From JAJNBA01 sp035512775 (lineage in GTDB: Bacteria > Actinomycetota > UBA4738 > HRBIN12): a DNA stretch of 64,000 bases. The notes under the pieces were generated by a model. That model had not been told where the DNA came from. It worked only from the letters and a program-made list of their open reading frames with translations, and made no database searches. Shown here piece after piece: positions 27,407-36,394 of the stretch (its first letter is position 1; every line of letters begins with the position of its first letter). Location of the stretch: assembly GCA_035512775.1 (NCBI GenBank), contig DATKDI010000055.1, positions 1 through 64,000 on the forward strand. Reading direction: 5' to 3'. The position numbers and the translations under genes were made by a program.

Positions 27407-28737
27407 AAGCGGTCTTCTGCTCGGCCGAGCGCGATGTCGATCGCGCCGCCGAGCGCGGTGTCGAGGTCCGCGGATCCCTCCACGGCCTCTGCGCGGTTGT
27501 CCACGAACACGACCTCCGCCCCTCGGTCGAGGGCTCTGGCGACCGCCGTATCGACGGCCGCCGCCTTCAGCTCCGTGAGGAGGACGTCGTATCCCTGGAC
27601 GGCATCGAGGTCTTCGACCAGACCGGCGCGATCGGCTAGTCGAGCGCTCCATCCCACGACCGTGCACCCTTGGTCGGCTTCGAGGCGTCGGATCAGCCTC
27701 TCGACCACCGTGGGAGGAGCCGTCGTGGCGTAGAACGCTTCCTTGCCCCGGATATCTTCCAGCGCTACCGGAACGAAGTCCGTCAGGATGAACGCCGCAT
27801 CGTCCAGGTAGCGCCGAACAGGGGAACGGAGCGCGGAAAGGTTTTCGGACCCGGATGGGTCGCCTGCCATGGTAACAACCACCAGATCGGACCGCAAGAG
27901 CCGGTATGGGCCGAGGTAGCCGCCCAGGTATTCCGGGGGGGCGGTGGCAGGCGCCACCAGGATGGCCGCGTCCCACGGCACCGGCGGGATCGCCGCTCCG
28001 CTTCCCTCGAGGATCACCAGCCCCGGGTGGAGGGAGGCCGCCAGTTCGGCGGCCTCCGGGACGTTGGAGAGATACGGCGCGCCGGCGAGCCCGCCGCCGG
28101 CGCGCCTGGCACCTACCGTGGTGACGCCGGTCGTGATGGCGTCCTCCAGGTAGTCCGACGCCGCATGCTGCCCCTCGGCGACCAGCCGGACGAGCTGGTC
28201 GAGGTCGATCGAGCCGGCCATCGCGAGGGTGGGCTCCGGCGGCCCGCCGCGGCCCATCGCGACGACGACCGGCTCGAGACCCCGGCGGGCAGCCAGGCGG
28301 GCGACCGCCCCGGCGATCGCGGTCTTGCCCGTCCGTTTCCCGGTGCCGATGACCGCGAGCGTCGCGACCCCGAGCGGGGCGGCGAGCTCCGGCGGGTCGA
28401 TCCGGAAATCGGGGCCGAGGTAGGGGATCCCCGCCACCAAGGCGACGGCCACGAGCTCCATCCGCTCCCGATAGCCCAGGACAGGCTCATCGGAGAGATC
28501 GAGGATCACCTCGGGCGACAACTCGGCGATCGCGGTCCGCAACGCCTGCATGCGTTCGCCCGCCGTGACGAGGACACGGACGCCGAGGTCGGGAGGAGCG
28601 TCGCCGGCAGCGAGCTTCTCGGTCCCGCCGACCAGGAGCGCGGCCACGATCTCGTGGCCGCGCTCCCCCGCCGCTTCCAGGGCGGCACGCGTCACGGGCG
28701 GGTAGTGCTCACCGTCCACGAGGGCGAGCGTTCGCAT
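27403..28737 (-). CDS. cpgS: Cyclic 2,3-diphosphoglycerate synthetase
   Basis: 444 residues. Cyclises 2,3-diphosphoglycerate with ATP to cyclic 2,3-diphosphoglycerate, a thermoprotectant and phosphate store known from methanogens. The sequence opens TLALVDGEHYPPV and carries the nucleotide loop GTGKRTGKT at 131-139, followed by VVVAMGRGGPPEP; these are typical of the Methanothermus-type enzyme. AGGAG lies 7 nt before the ATG. It overlaps the downstream 2-phosphoglycerate kinase by 4 nt, so the two consecutive pathway enzymes are translationally coupled. Confidence 0.87.
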   Translation of the reverse strand: MRTLALVDGEHYPPVTRAALEAAGERGHEIVAALLVGGTEKLAAGDAPPDLGVRVLVTAGERMQALRTAIAELSPEVILDLSDEPVLGYRERMELVAVALVAGIPYLGPDFRIDPPELAAPLGVATLAVIGTGKRTGKTAIAGAVARLAARRGLEPVVVAMGRGGPPEPTLAMAGSIDLDQLVRLVAEGQHAASDYLEDAITTGVTTVGARRAGGGLAGAPYLSNVPEAAELAASLHPGLVILEGSGAAIPPVPWDAAILVAPATAPPEYLGGYLGPYRLLRSDLVVVTMAGDPSGSENLSALRSPVRRYLDDAAFILTDFVPVALEDIRGKEAFYATTAPPTVVERLIRRLEADQGCTVVGWSARLADRAGLVEDLDAVQGYDVLLTELKAAAVDTAVARALDRGAEVVFVDNRAEAVEGSADLDTALGGAIDIALGRAEDRL

Positions 28738-28789
28738 GTGCGTTCTCCTGGTGGTGGCCGTGTCGATGGGGGTTGAACGCGTCGGGCGG

Positions 28790-29617
28790 TCAGTCGCCGG
28801 GAACGGGATCGGCCACCTGGTCGGAAACCTGATCCGACCGGGGCGCGGACTCCTGGATGAAGCCCTCGCCCACGCGCTGCATCTGGGTCCCCGTGGCGAT
28901 CGCTACCTTGGCCATCTGCTGGCGCTCGCCGAACGGGAACTTCCGGAAGATCGTGACCTTCCCGCCCTCGATCTCCAACACGTTGTAGCAGGGCTTGGTG
29001 TGCCCGCGCACCCGGAGCGACGAACAGGTGCCGGCGCTCGCCAGGTACATGTCCTCGAGCCGCCAAACGTAGGGAACGTGCTTGTGCCCGGCGAGCACCA
29101 CGTGCACGCCCGAGTGGACGAGCACCTCGAGCAAGTCTCCCGCGTCCATCACGGTGCTGCGCTCACGGCCGGTGCCGGGGATCGGGATCAGGTGGTGGTG
29201 CAGCACGAAGACCTTGAGATCCGCCGGTTCGGCGAACTGCTTCTGGATCCACGAGTAGTGGCCCCGGCCCACCATCCCCTCGTTCAGGTCCGGCTCGCTC
29301 GAATCCACGCCGACGATCCGGATCCCCTCCACGTCCACGGACCAGTTGCGTGCACCGATCAACTCCTCGAAGTGCAGGTAGCCGACGTTCCGCGAGTCGT
29401 GGTTGCCCGGGATCGTGTGGAGAGGTGCCTGGATCCGCTCCGCGTACGAGAGCCACGACTGGTACTCCTGCCGATACCCGTCGGTGGTGAGGTCCCCACT
29501 GCAGATCACCGCCGTGGGTTGCAGCTCGTTGATCTCCTCGATCACCCGATGAAGGAGGTTCGGCACGAAGTGGGGGGAGCCGACGTGTGGATCGGAGATG
29601 TGGGCGATCGTGACCAC
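28790..29617 (-). CDS. Calcineurin-like metallophosphoesterase
   Basis: 275 residues, soluble. The dinuclear-metal motifs are complete: DPH (9-11), GD (41-42), GNHD (71-74), a histidine triplet HHHL, and GHKH. Closest in layout to class III cyclic-nucleotide phosphodiesterases (CpdA, Rv0805). A C-terminal extension of about 40 residues is polar and acidic. First gene of the transcript that continues into the cyclic diphosphoglycerate genes (52 nt gap). It could hydrolyse cyclic 2,3-diphosphoglycerate or a cyclic nucleotide; neither is proved by sequence. GTG start is preceded at 6 nt by a -10 box. Confidence 0.9.
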   Translation of the reverse strand: MVTIAHISDPHVGSPHFVPNLLHRVIEEINELQPTAVICSGDLTTDGYRQEYQSWLSYAERIQAPLHTIPGNHDSRNVGYLHFEELIGARNWSVDVEGIRIVGVDSSEPDLNEGMVGRGHYSWIQKQFAEPADLKVFVLHHHLIPIPGTGRERSTVMDAGDLLEVLVHSGVHVVLAGHKHVPYVWRLEDMYLASAGTCSSLRVRGHTKPCYNVLEIEGGKVTIFRKFPFGERQQMAKVAIATGTQMQRVGEGFIQESAPRSDQVSDQVADPVPGD

Positions 29618-29623
29618 GTCGGC

Positions 29624-29629
29624 AGTGTA
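29624..29629 (-). promoter_or_regulatory. -10 box TACACT before the metallophosphoesterase
   Basis: TACACT on the minus strand ends 6 nt before the GTG start, pointing to leaderless transcription of the phosphoesterase/cyclase/kinase cluster. No -35 hexamer is recognisable. Confidence 0.5.
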
Positions 29630-29694
29630 GGGGGCGCCGACATCCGTCGACGAGACGGCCTGGAGACACGAGCCGCATGGGACGATAGCGACCT

Positions 29695-30858
29695 GTGACC
29701 GTCCTGGACGTTGTCCTCCTACTGTTGCTCGTGCTGTCGGCCTGGGGTGGCTATCGACGTGGCGCGCTGCTTCAGGTCGCGGGGCTCATCGGACTGGGGA
29801 TCGGATTCGTCGTCGGCGTCCGGCTCGCGCCCCTCACGGCCGACCTCGTCCGGTCCGACCCGGCGAAGGCAGGGGTGGCCCTCGGGACGGTGCTTCTCCT
29901 CGGTGTGATCGGCGACGCGGTCGGGTCGGTCCTGGGGCTCAAGCTCCGTCGGCGAGCCCGGGGAGCTCGGCTCAAGGCGGCGGATGCGGTGGGAGGCGGG
30001 GCGCTCAGCGTGAGCGCGCTCATCCTCGCGATCTGGTTCCTCGGGATCAACCTGGCGGCGGGGCCGTTCCCCTCCATCGCTCGGTCGCTCCAGCGCTCCG
30101 CCGTGGTCCGCGTCGTCGACACGGTGCTCCCGCCTCCACCGGCGCTCGCGGCGCAGCTCGGGAACGTGCTCGACATCATCGGGTTCCCGGACGTGTTCGC
30201 GGGCCTGCCTCCGCTGCCCGCCGACCCGGTGCCGCAGCCGGAGCAGGGTCTCGCCGCGAGGGCAGCGAGCGCGGCCCGTCCGTCCGTGGTCTTGGTCGCC
30301 GGACCGGCGTGCGACCGGATCCTCCAGGGCACCGGATTCGTGGTCGAGGACGATCTCGTCCTCACGAACGCTCATGTGATCGCCGGCAGCAGCCCTCGGG
30401 TGGAGTGGGAGGGCCAGGTCTTCGACGCGGTGCCAGTGGTCTTCAACCAAGACCTCGACGCCGCCGTCCTTCGGGTGGAGGGGCTCGACGCGCAGCCGCT
30501 CGATCTGCTCGCCGAGGAGGTCACTCGAGGCACCGGCGGGGCCATCGTCGGATACCCGCACGGGGGCTACATCGAGCTCTCGGCGGCGGTTCGACGCGCG
30601 CTCGATGCGGTCGGTCGAGACATCTACTCCGAGGACGAGGCTCGCCGGCGGATCTACGAGCTCCAGGCCACCGTGGAACCGGGGAACAGCGGCGGGCCGT
30701 TCGTGCTGCCCGGCGGGGAGGTCGCGGGCCTGATCTTCGGCGCATCCGTCACTCACGACGACGTGGGCTACGCGATCACCTCCCCGACGCTGATCCCGCT
30801 GGTCGATCGGGCGATGGCCCGTACCGACGAAGTCGGTACGGGCCGTTGTGTTCGCTGA
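29695..30858 (+). CDS. marP: MarP-type membrane serine protease (CvpA plus trypsin-like domain)
   Basis: 387 residues. Four N-terminal membrane helices (about 3-120) form a CvpA-like domain, followed by a periplasmic chymotrypsin-fold protease with His227 (NAHV), Asp255 (NQDLDAAVL) and Ser332 (GNSGGP). Cys206 just before the protease domain and Cys386 at the very C-terminus match the pair that forms a regulatory disulfide in M. tuberculosis MarP, an acid- and oxidant-resistance protease acting on wall hydrolases. GTG start. A strong hairpin overlaps its last codons. Confidence 0.9.
   Translation: MTVLDVVLLLLLVLSAWGGYRRGALLQVAGLIGLGIGFVVGVRLAPLTADLVRSDPAKAGVALGTVLLLGVIGDAVGSVLGLKLRRRARGARLKAADAVGGGALSVSALILAIWFLGINLAAGPFPSIARSLQRSAVVRVVDTVLPPPPALAAQLGNVLDIIGFPDVFAGLPPLPADPVPQPEQGLAARAASAARPSVVLVAGPACDRILQGTGFVVEDDLVLTNAHVIAGSSPRVEWEGQVFDAVPVVFNQDLDAAVLRVEGLDAQPLDLLAEEVTRGTGGAIVGYPHGGYIELSAAVRRALDAVGRDIYSEDEARRRIYELQATVEPGNSGGPFVLPGGEVAGLIFGASVTHDDVGYAITSPTLIPLVDRAMARTDEVGTGRCVR
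30816..30844. terminator. 13-bp terminator hairpin inside the marP 3' end, between convergent genes
   Basis: Perfect stem GGCCCGTACCGAC/GTCGGTACGGGCC with a GAA loop, followed on the plus strand by GTTGTGTT. It lies within the last 14 codons of marP and faces the convergent thrB end 17 nt away, so it may serve both transcripts. Confidence 0.65.
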
Positions 30859-30860
30859 GC

Positions 30861-31745
30861 TCAGCCCTCGACCCGCACCTCGACGCCCTTCGATCGCACG
30901 CCGGGCCGGATCGCCCGCCAGGCGTGTGGCAGCTCGCCGATCGCATGTCCCTCGCGCTCGAAGGCGAGTAACGACGGGCCGGCACCGGACAGACATGCCG
31001 GGATCTGCCGGCTGCGGAGATCTTCGAGGAGCGACGCCGACTCGGGGACGAGCCCGGCGCGGGCATCTTCGTGGAGGCGGTCCTGGAGCGCGGCGAGAAG
31101 GAGGCCGGGATCCTGGGTCAACGCCACGACCGCCAAGGCACCGTGGCTCACGTTGAACACCGCGTCCTGTCTGCCGACATTCGAGGCGAGCGCGCTCCTA
31201 GCATCACGGGTCGGCAGGCGAAGGTGCTCGGGTACGAGGACCACGGGGTCGAGATCGGGATGGGGATCGAGCCTACGAACGACCCCGTCGGCGACGATCG
31301 TGAATCCGCCGTACGTCGCGGCCGCGGCGTTGTCCGGATGCCCCTCCAGCTCCGCCGCGTATGAAAAGGTCGTGGAAGGATCGTCCTCGCCCGCTGCCCG
31401 GCGAACCAGCGCTCGACAGAGCGCGACTCCCGCAACCGCGGCGGCCGAGGACGACCCCAGGCCGCGCTCCAGCGGGATGCGGTTGAGGCCGTGCATCGAG
31501 AAGGACGGGAGCTCCGCTCGCGGATCGAGCAGGAGCAGCTGCTCGAGCGCGAATGCGATCGCGCGGCTCACCATGTCGGAGCCGTCCGTGGGAAGTTCGT
31601 CCGCGCCCTCGCCTTCCCATGTGACGCCCGGTTCGGCCTCGGTGTCGACCGCGACCTCGTTGCAGAGGTCCAGCGCGAGCCCGAAGCAATCGAAGCCGGG
31701 TCCGAGGTTCGCCGACGTCGCCGGCACCCGGACGGTGATGCGCAT
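30861..31745 (-). CDS. thrB: Homoserine kinase
   Basis: 294 residues, GHMP kinase. Phosphorylates homoserine for threonine synthesis. Motif 1 PATSANLGPGFD and the ATP loop PLERGLGSSSAAA are intact, and the C-terminal GAGPSLLAF motif is present. Follows thrC directly without a gap; last gene of the operon. Confidence 0.96.
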   Translation of the reverse strand: MRITVRVPATSANLGPGFDCFGLALDLCNEVAVDTEAEPGVTWEGEGADELPTDGSDMVSRAIAFALEQLLLLDPRAELPSFSMHGLNRIPLERGLGSSSAAAVAGVALCRALVRRAAGEDDPSTTFSYAAELEGHPDNAAAATYGGFTIVADGVVRRLDPHPDLDPVVLVPEHLRLPTRDARSALASNVGRQDAVFNVSHGALAVVALTQDPGLLLAALQDRLHEDARAGLVPESASLLEDLRSRQIPACLSGAGPSLLAFEREGHAIGELPHAWRAIRPGVRSKGVEVRVEG

Positions 31746-32831
31746 CTACAGCCCCAGCTCGGCGGCGACCACCGCGGGGTCGGCAGGCACGGTTTCCGGC
31801 CGGGCCGCCCCCGCGATCGCCCACTCCGGATCCTTCAGTCCGTGCCCGGTCAGGACGCACACCACCGTCGCATGGGCCGCGAGCTTGCCCTCGGCGTGCA
31901 GGTGCAGCAGCCCGGCCACGCTCGCGGCCGACGCGGGCTCCGCGAACAACCCTTCCCGGGCGACGCGCCGGTACGCGGCCAAGATCTCGCGGTCGGTCAC
32001 CGAGAGGATCGCGCCCTCGGACTCCTTCGCGGCCGCGACCGCCTTCTCCCATGAGGCCGGGTTCCCGATCCGGATCGCGGTCGCGATCGTCTGCGGGTCC
32101 TTCACCACCTCACCGAGCACGATCGGCGCTGCCCCCTGGGCCTGGAACCCGAAGAGGCGGGGCGGGTCGTGGATGATGCCGGCCTCCAGGTACTCCGTGT
32201 AGCCGAGCCAGTGGCTGGAGATGTTGCCCGCGTTCCCGACGGGGACGAGGTGCAGGTCGGGAGGTCGACCGAGCGCGTCGCAGATCTCGAACGCCGCCGT
32301 CTTCTGACCCTCCAGCCGGTATCGGTTCACGCTGTTGACCAACGTCACCGGGTACCGGTCCGCGAGACCTTTCGCGAGCTCGAGCGACGCGTCGAAGTTG
32401 CCGTCGACCTCGAGTACCCGGGCCCCGTGCACGAGCGTCTGGGCCATCTTGCCGAGCGCGATCTTCCCCTTGGGCACGAGCACGGCGCACGTGAGACCTG
32501 CTTTCGCCGCGTACGCCGCCGCGCTCGCACTCGTGTTGCCGGTCGACGCGCAGACGACCGCCTTGGCCCCTTCTTCGAGCGCCTTCGAGATCGCCAGCGT
32601 CATCCCCCGGTCCTTGAACGACCCGGTGGGGTTCGTGCCGTCGTACTTCAGCCAGACGTCGCAGCCGGTCTCGGCCGACAGGACGTCCGAGCGCACGAGC
32701 GGCGTTCCTCCTTCACGGAGCGTGACGACCGGCGTGTCGGCCGAGACCGGCAGCCGCGCGCGGTACTCCTCGATGACGCCGCGCCATTGCGGCGTTCCGT
32801 TCGCGGATGGTTCCCTTTCCAAGGAGGTCAC
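31746..32831 (-). CDS. thrC: Threonine synthase
   Basis: 361 residues, PLP enzyme converting phosphohomoserine to threonine. PLP lysine in NPTGSFKDRG and the phosphate loop GNAGN are present. Short, plant/actinobacterial-like form without the long N-terminal domain. GTG start at 32831 overlaps the hom stop (GTGA); the frame continues upstream but lies over hom. Confidence 0.96.
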   Translation of the reverse strand: MTSLEREPSANGTPQWRGVIEEYRARLPVSADTPVVTLREGGTPLVRSDVLSAETGCDVWLKYDGTNPTGSFKDRGMTLAISKALEEGAKAVVCASTGNTSASAAAYAAKAGLTCAVLVPKGKIALGKMAQTLVHGARVLEVDGNFDASLELAKGLADRYPVTLVNSVNRYRLEGQKTAAFEICDALGRPPDLHLVPVGNAGNISSHWLGYTEYLEAGIIHDPPRLFGFQAQGAAPIVLGEVVKDPQTIATAIRIGNPASWEKAVAAAKESEGAILSVTDREILAAYRRVAREGLFAEPASAASVAGLLHLHAEGKLAAHATVVCVLTGHGLKDPEWAIAGAARPETVPADPAVVAAELGL

Positions 32832-34141
32832 TCTTCGCCCTCCACGCGGATGACGCTCGCGACCGCGTGGACGGCATCGAGCTCCCGCAGCTCCTGCATC
32901 GTCTTCTGGAACGCGCCCTCCTGGGCGCGGTGCGTGATGAACGAGAGCGTGGCTTCCTCCCCGGTGCCTTCCTGCCACACGCGCTCGAGCGAGATGCCGT
33001 TCCGGCCGAAGCGGTCGGCGATCTCCGCCAGCACGCCGGGTCGATCGTCCACGCGGAGCTTGAGGTAGTACTGATCGCGCGTGTCGTCCATGGGGCGAAC
33101 GCGACGTGCGTTGGTCGGCGCCGAGCTGGGACCGCGCGCGCCCTGCAGGAGGTTCCTCGACACGCTCACGAGGTCGCCGACGACGGCGGTCGCGGTCGGA
33201 TCCCCGCCGGCACCGGCGCCGTAGAACATCAGCTGTCCGATCTTCGGGCCCTCGACGAAGACCGCGTTGGACCCCCCGCGGACGGCCGCCAGCGGGTGCT
33301 CCATGGGGATCATCGAGGGATGGACGCGGACCGAGATCTCCTCCTCATCGAGCTCTGCGATCGCGAGCAACTTGATCACATAGCCGAGCCGAGCCGCGTC
33401 CTCGAAGTCCTGGGGCGTGACCTTCGAGATGCCCTCCCGGTAGACGTCATCGGCGACCACACGCGCCCCGAACGCCACCGACGCGAGGATCGCGCACTTC
33501 GCGGCCGCGTCGTACCCGTCCACGTCGGCGGTGGGATCTGCTTCGGCGAACCCGAGCCGCTGTGCCTCGGCGATCGCCTCCTCGGAGGTCCAGCCGTGCT
33601 CCGACATCTGCGTCAGGATGAAGTTGGTCGTCCCGTTCACGATCCCGAGGACGCGATCGACGCGTTCCCCGGCGAGGGACTCGCGCAAGGGCCGGATCAG
33701 CGGGATCCCTCCCGCCACCGCCGCTTCGAAGTAGAGATCTCCGCCGGCCCGGTCCGCCGCGAAGAAGAGCTCATCCCCGTGCGTCGCCAGGAGCTCCTTG
33801 TTGGCGGTGACGACCGACTTCCCGCTCGCCAACGCACGCAAGAGCAGCTCGCGCGCGGGCTCCACACCTCCCATCAGCTCGCAGACGATGTCGATCCCGG
33901 GGTCATCGACGACGGCACCGGGATCGTCGGTGAAGCGATCCGATGGCAGCGGTACACCTCGATCTCGGCCGGGATCGCGCACGGCGACCCGGGTGACGTC
34001 TAGATGCACGCCGGCCCGGCGAGCCACGTCGTCCCCGTGCTCGTGCAGCAGCCGGATCACGGCCGCACCCACGTTGCCGCTCCCGAGGAGGCCGATGCGC
34101 ACCGTCCGCTCGACCACCTCGTTCGATCCGTCCGCCGTCAC
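32828..34141 (-). CDS. hom: Homoserine dehydrogenase with ACT domain
   Basis: 437 residues. Reduces aspartate semialdehyde to homoserine. NAD(P) loop GLLGSGNVG near residue 18, catalytic-domain segments ANKELLA and NGTTNFILT, and a C-terminal ACT domain (YYLKLRVDDRPGVLAEIADRF from about 355) for feedback control by threonine. GTG start at 34141 overlaps the acetyltransferase stop (GTGA). Confidence 0.96.
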   Translation of the reverse strand: MTADGSNEVVERTVRIGLLGSGNVGAAVIRLLHEHGDDVARRAGVHLDVTRVAVRDPGRDRGVPLPSDRFTDDPGAVVDDPGIDIVCELMGGVEPARELLLRALASGKSVVTANKELLATHGDELFFAADRAGGDLYFEAAVAGGIPLIRPLRESLAGERVDRVLGIVNGTTNFILTQMSEHGWTSEEAIAEAQRLGFAEADPTADVDGYDAAAKCAILASVAFGARVVADDVYREGISKVTPQDFEDAARLGYVIKLLAIAELDEEEISVRVHPSMIPMEHPLAAVRGGSNAVFVEGPKIGQLMFYGAGAGGDPTATAVVGDLVSVSRNLLQGARGPSSAPTNARRVRPMDDTRDQYYLKLRVDDRPGVLAEIADRFGRNGISLERVWQEGTGEEATLSFITHRAQEGAFQKTMQELRELDAVHAVASVIRVEGEE

Positions 34142-34680
34142 CCGTCGCTCCCGATCCAGACCGCCATGAGTATCTCGTCCTCGTAACCGTAGGACTTGCG
34201 CGAGTGCCTCGCGAGCCTCCCCTCCTTGACGAACCCGAAGCTCCGATACAGCGCGATGGCGGCGTCGTTGTGCGGATACACGGAGAGGACGAGCTTCTCG
34301 ACCCCGGCTTGCTTCGCCCACGCGATCGCCTCGACCATCAGCCGGTGTCCGATGCCCCGTCCACGGGCGTCGGCGGCAACCGCGATCGCGAGCGACCCGA
34401 CATGCCGCGTGACCGGATGACGCTCGCGCTGCACCGTGACATGGCCGACCAGTCGTGCGCCGTCGAACGCGAGCAGGTTCGTCTCGAGGTCCGACCGCTG
34501 GCGGAAACGCCGTCGATAGGCGCGGGCCGACATCTGCACCTCCTCGCTCCTGACGAACCGTTCCTCCGCCACGATCGCGGTCCAGTGCTCGAGGAATGCA
34601 TGGGCGTCGGCTGGCCTCGCGGGCCGGATCTCGAGCGTCTCATCACCCACGCCCTCAGCCATCCTGTGGCGCTCACTCAT
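34138..34680 (-). CDS. GNAT family N-acetyltransferase
   Basis: 180 residues. Acetyl-CoA-binding motif A reads ARGRGIGHRLM, with the following LSVYPHNDAAIALYRSFGF segment typical of GNAT proteins close to RimI/ribosomal-protein acetyltransferases. Substrate unknown. The ATG at 34680 overlaps the stop of a duplicated 6-codon mini-ORF (34677-34697). Lies between argS and hom in one transcript. Confidence 0.87.
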   Translation of the reverse strand: MSERHRMAEGVGDETLEIRPARPADAHAFLEHWTAIVAEERFVRSEEVQMSARAYRRRFRQRSDLETNLLAFDGARLVGHVTVQRERHPVTRHVGSLAIAVAADARGRGIGHRLMVEAIAWAKQAGVEKLVLSVYPHNDAAIALYRSFGFVKEGRLARHSRKSYGYEDEILMAVWIGSDG

Positions 34681-34697
34681 CCTCGGCGCTCACTCAT
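34677..34697 (-). repeat. Duplicated start region / mini-ORF MSERRG between argS and GNAT gene
   Basis: The 15-mer GGATGAGTGAGCGCC occurs twice with a 17-nt period. The upstream copy forms ATG AGT GAG CGC CGA GGA TGA, whose ATG overlaps the argS stop and whose TGA overlaps the GNAT ATG, a double ATGA relay. The peptide mirrors the GNAT N-terminus MSERHR. Confidence 0.6.
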
Positions 34698-36394
34698 CCG
34701 GCTACTCGCTCATCTGGCGGCGCGTCGTCCATCCTCTCCATCGACTCGGGGGCAGAGACACCCAGGAGCCCGAGGAGGTTCGAAAGGACCTGCTTCGCGC
34801 CCGACGAGAGCCAGAGCCGCGCCTGTGTCAGCGCGGCGTCATCGGAGACCACGCGACACTCCGTGTAGAAGCGATGGAACGTGGCCGCGAGATCCTGCGC
34901 CGCGTGGGTCAGTCTGTGCGGCGCGCGCTGCTCCGCGGCCGTCGCGATCAAGCCCGGGGCGTCGGCGAGCGCCCGGAGCAGCTCCTGCTCCGGCTCGGAG
35001 GCGAGCGATGTCAGGTCGGTGCCCTCGATCGGTCCGAGCGCGATCCCCTCCGCGGCGGCCTTGCGGAGGATCGACGCGATCCGCGCGTGCCCGTACTGCA
35101 CGTAGTAGACGGGATTGTCGAGCGTCTGCCGGGCGACCTCGGCGATGTCGAAGTTCATCGGACGGTCGTTGGAGAACAGGAGCAGGTGGAACCGGGCGGC
35201 GTCGGTCCCCACCTCGTCGATCAGCTCGTCCAGCGAGACGAACGTCCCGGCCCGCTTGCTCATCTTCACGGGCTGGCCTCCGCGCAGGAACGAGACGAAC
35301 TGGTGCATCACGATCTCGACGCGGTCGGGGTCGAAGCCGAGTGCCGTCGCGGCTCCCTTCACCCTCGCGATGTCGCCGTGGTGGTCGGCGCCCCACACGT
35401 AGACCAGGTGATCGAAACCGCGCGAGAACTTGTCGAGGACGTAGGCGATGTCCGCCCCGAAGTACGTGTGCGTCCCGTCCGACCGCACCACGACACGGTC
35501 CTTGTCGTCGCCGAACGCGGTCGAGCGGAACCAGGTGGCGCCCTCCGCGTCGTAGACGTAGCCGGCCTCACGCAACGTTTCGATCGCCTGCGCGATCTCG
35601 CCCTTCTCCACGAGCGACACCTCGAGGAAGTACGAATCGAAGGTGACGCCGAACCGCTCCAACGTGGCGCGGATCTGCTCCATCGCGCGACGCGCGCCCT
35701 CCTCCCGGAGTCGGACGAGCCGCTCCTCCGCGGGAAGGTCGGCGAGGCCGGACCCCTCGCTGTCCAGGATGTCTCGCGCGAGCTCGGTGATGTAGTCGCC
35801 GTGGTAGCCGTCCTCGGGCATCTCCACGTCGTGGCCGAGGAGCTCCAGGTATCGCGCTTCGACGGACGCGCCGAAGCGATCCATCTGGCCCCCCGCATCG
35901 TTGAAGTAGTACTCGCGCTCGACCTCGTGACCCGCGAACGTCAAGAGCCGGGCGAGCGCGTCGCCGATCGCGGCGTTCCGGGCGTGGCCGATCGTGAGCG
36001 GGCCGGTCGGATTGGCGGAGACGAACTCCACCTGGATCCGCCGGCCGGTCGATCGGCCGGCTCCGTATCGGTCGCTTTCCCGGACGATCTGCCGCAAGAC
36101 GTCGTGGAGCCAGTCATCGGTGGTCCACAGATTGATGAAGCCGGGCCCGGCCACCTCGGTCTTCTCGAGGAAGGGTGCGGGGGGCAGCGCGTTCACGATC
36201 GCGGTCGCCGTCGCCCGTGGATCCGCCCCCGCCTGGGACGCGACGACCATCGCGAGGTTGGTGGTGAAGTCGCCGAACTCCTTCTGGCGGGGCCGTTGGA
36301 GCTCCGGCTCGGGGAACGGAGGCTCGAGTCCGAGCGCGGAAGCGGCCACCGCCACCGCTTCGTTGAGCAGGTCCTTCAACCGATCCTCGATCAC
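34694..36394 (-). CDS. argS: Arginyl-tRNA synthetase
   Basis: 566 residues, class I synthetase. HIGH-type motif TIGHARNAAIGD and KMSKRAG are present, with the N-terminal Add1 domain and the C-terminal anticodon-binding helices that include YYVQYGHARIASI. GTG start at 36394 overlaps the response-regulator stop (GTGA). A tRNA-Arg gene lies 450 nt away on the other strand. Confidence 0.97.
   Translation of the reverse strand: MIEDRLKDLLNEAVAVAASALGLEPPFPEPELQRPRQKEFGDFTTNLAMVVASQAGADPRATATAIVNALPPAPFLEKTEVAGPGFINLWTTDDWLHDVLRQIVRESDRYGAGRSTGRRIQVEFVSANPTGPLTIGHARNAAIGDALARLLTFAGHEVEREYYFNDAGGQMDRFGASVEARYLELLGHDVEMPEDGYHGDYITELARDILDSEGSGLADLPAEERLVRLREEGARRAMEQIRATLERFGVTFDSYFLEVSLVEKGEIAQAIETLREAGYVYDAEGATWFRSTAFGDDKDRVVVRSDGTHTYFGADIAYVLDKFSRGFDHLVYVWGADHHGDIARVKGAATALGFDPDRVEIVMHQFVSFLRGGQPVKMSKRAGTFVSLDELIDEVGTDAARFHLLLFSNDRPMNFDIAEVARQTLDNPVYYVQYGHARIASILRKAAAEGIALGPIEGTDLTSLASEPEQELLRALADAPGLIATAAEQRAPHRLTHAAQDLAATFHRFYTECRVVSDDAALTQARLWLSSGAKQVLSNLLGLLGVSAPESMERMDDAPPDERVAG

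Noticed and set aside
27407..27976. Upstream extension of the 2-phosphoglycerate kinase frame
   Set aside because: Overlaps the cyclase gene in another frame and is Arg/Gly-rich noise; the ATG at 27406 gives the complete family N-terminus.
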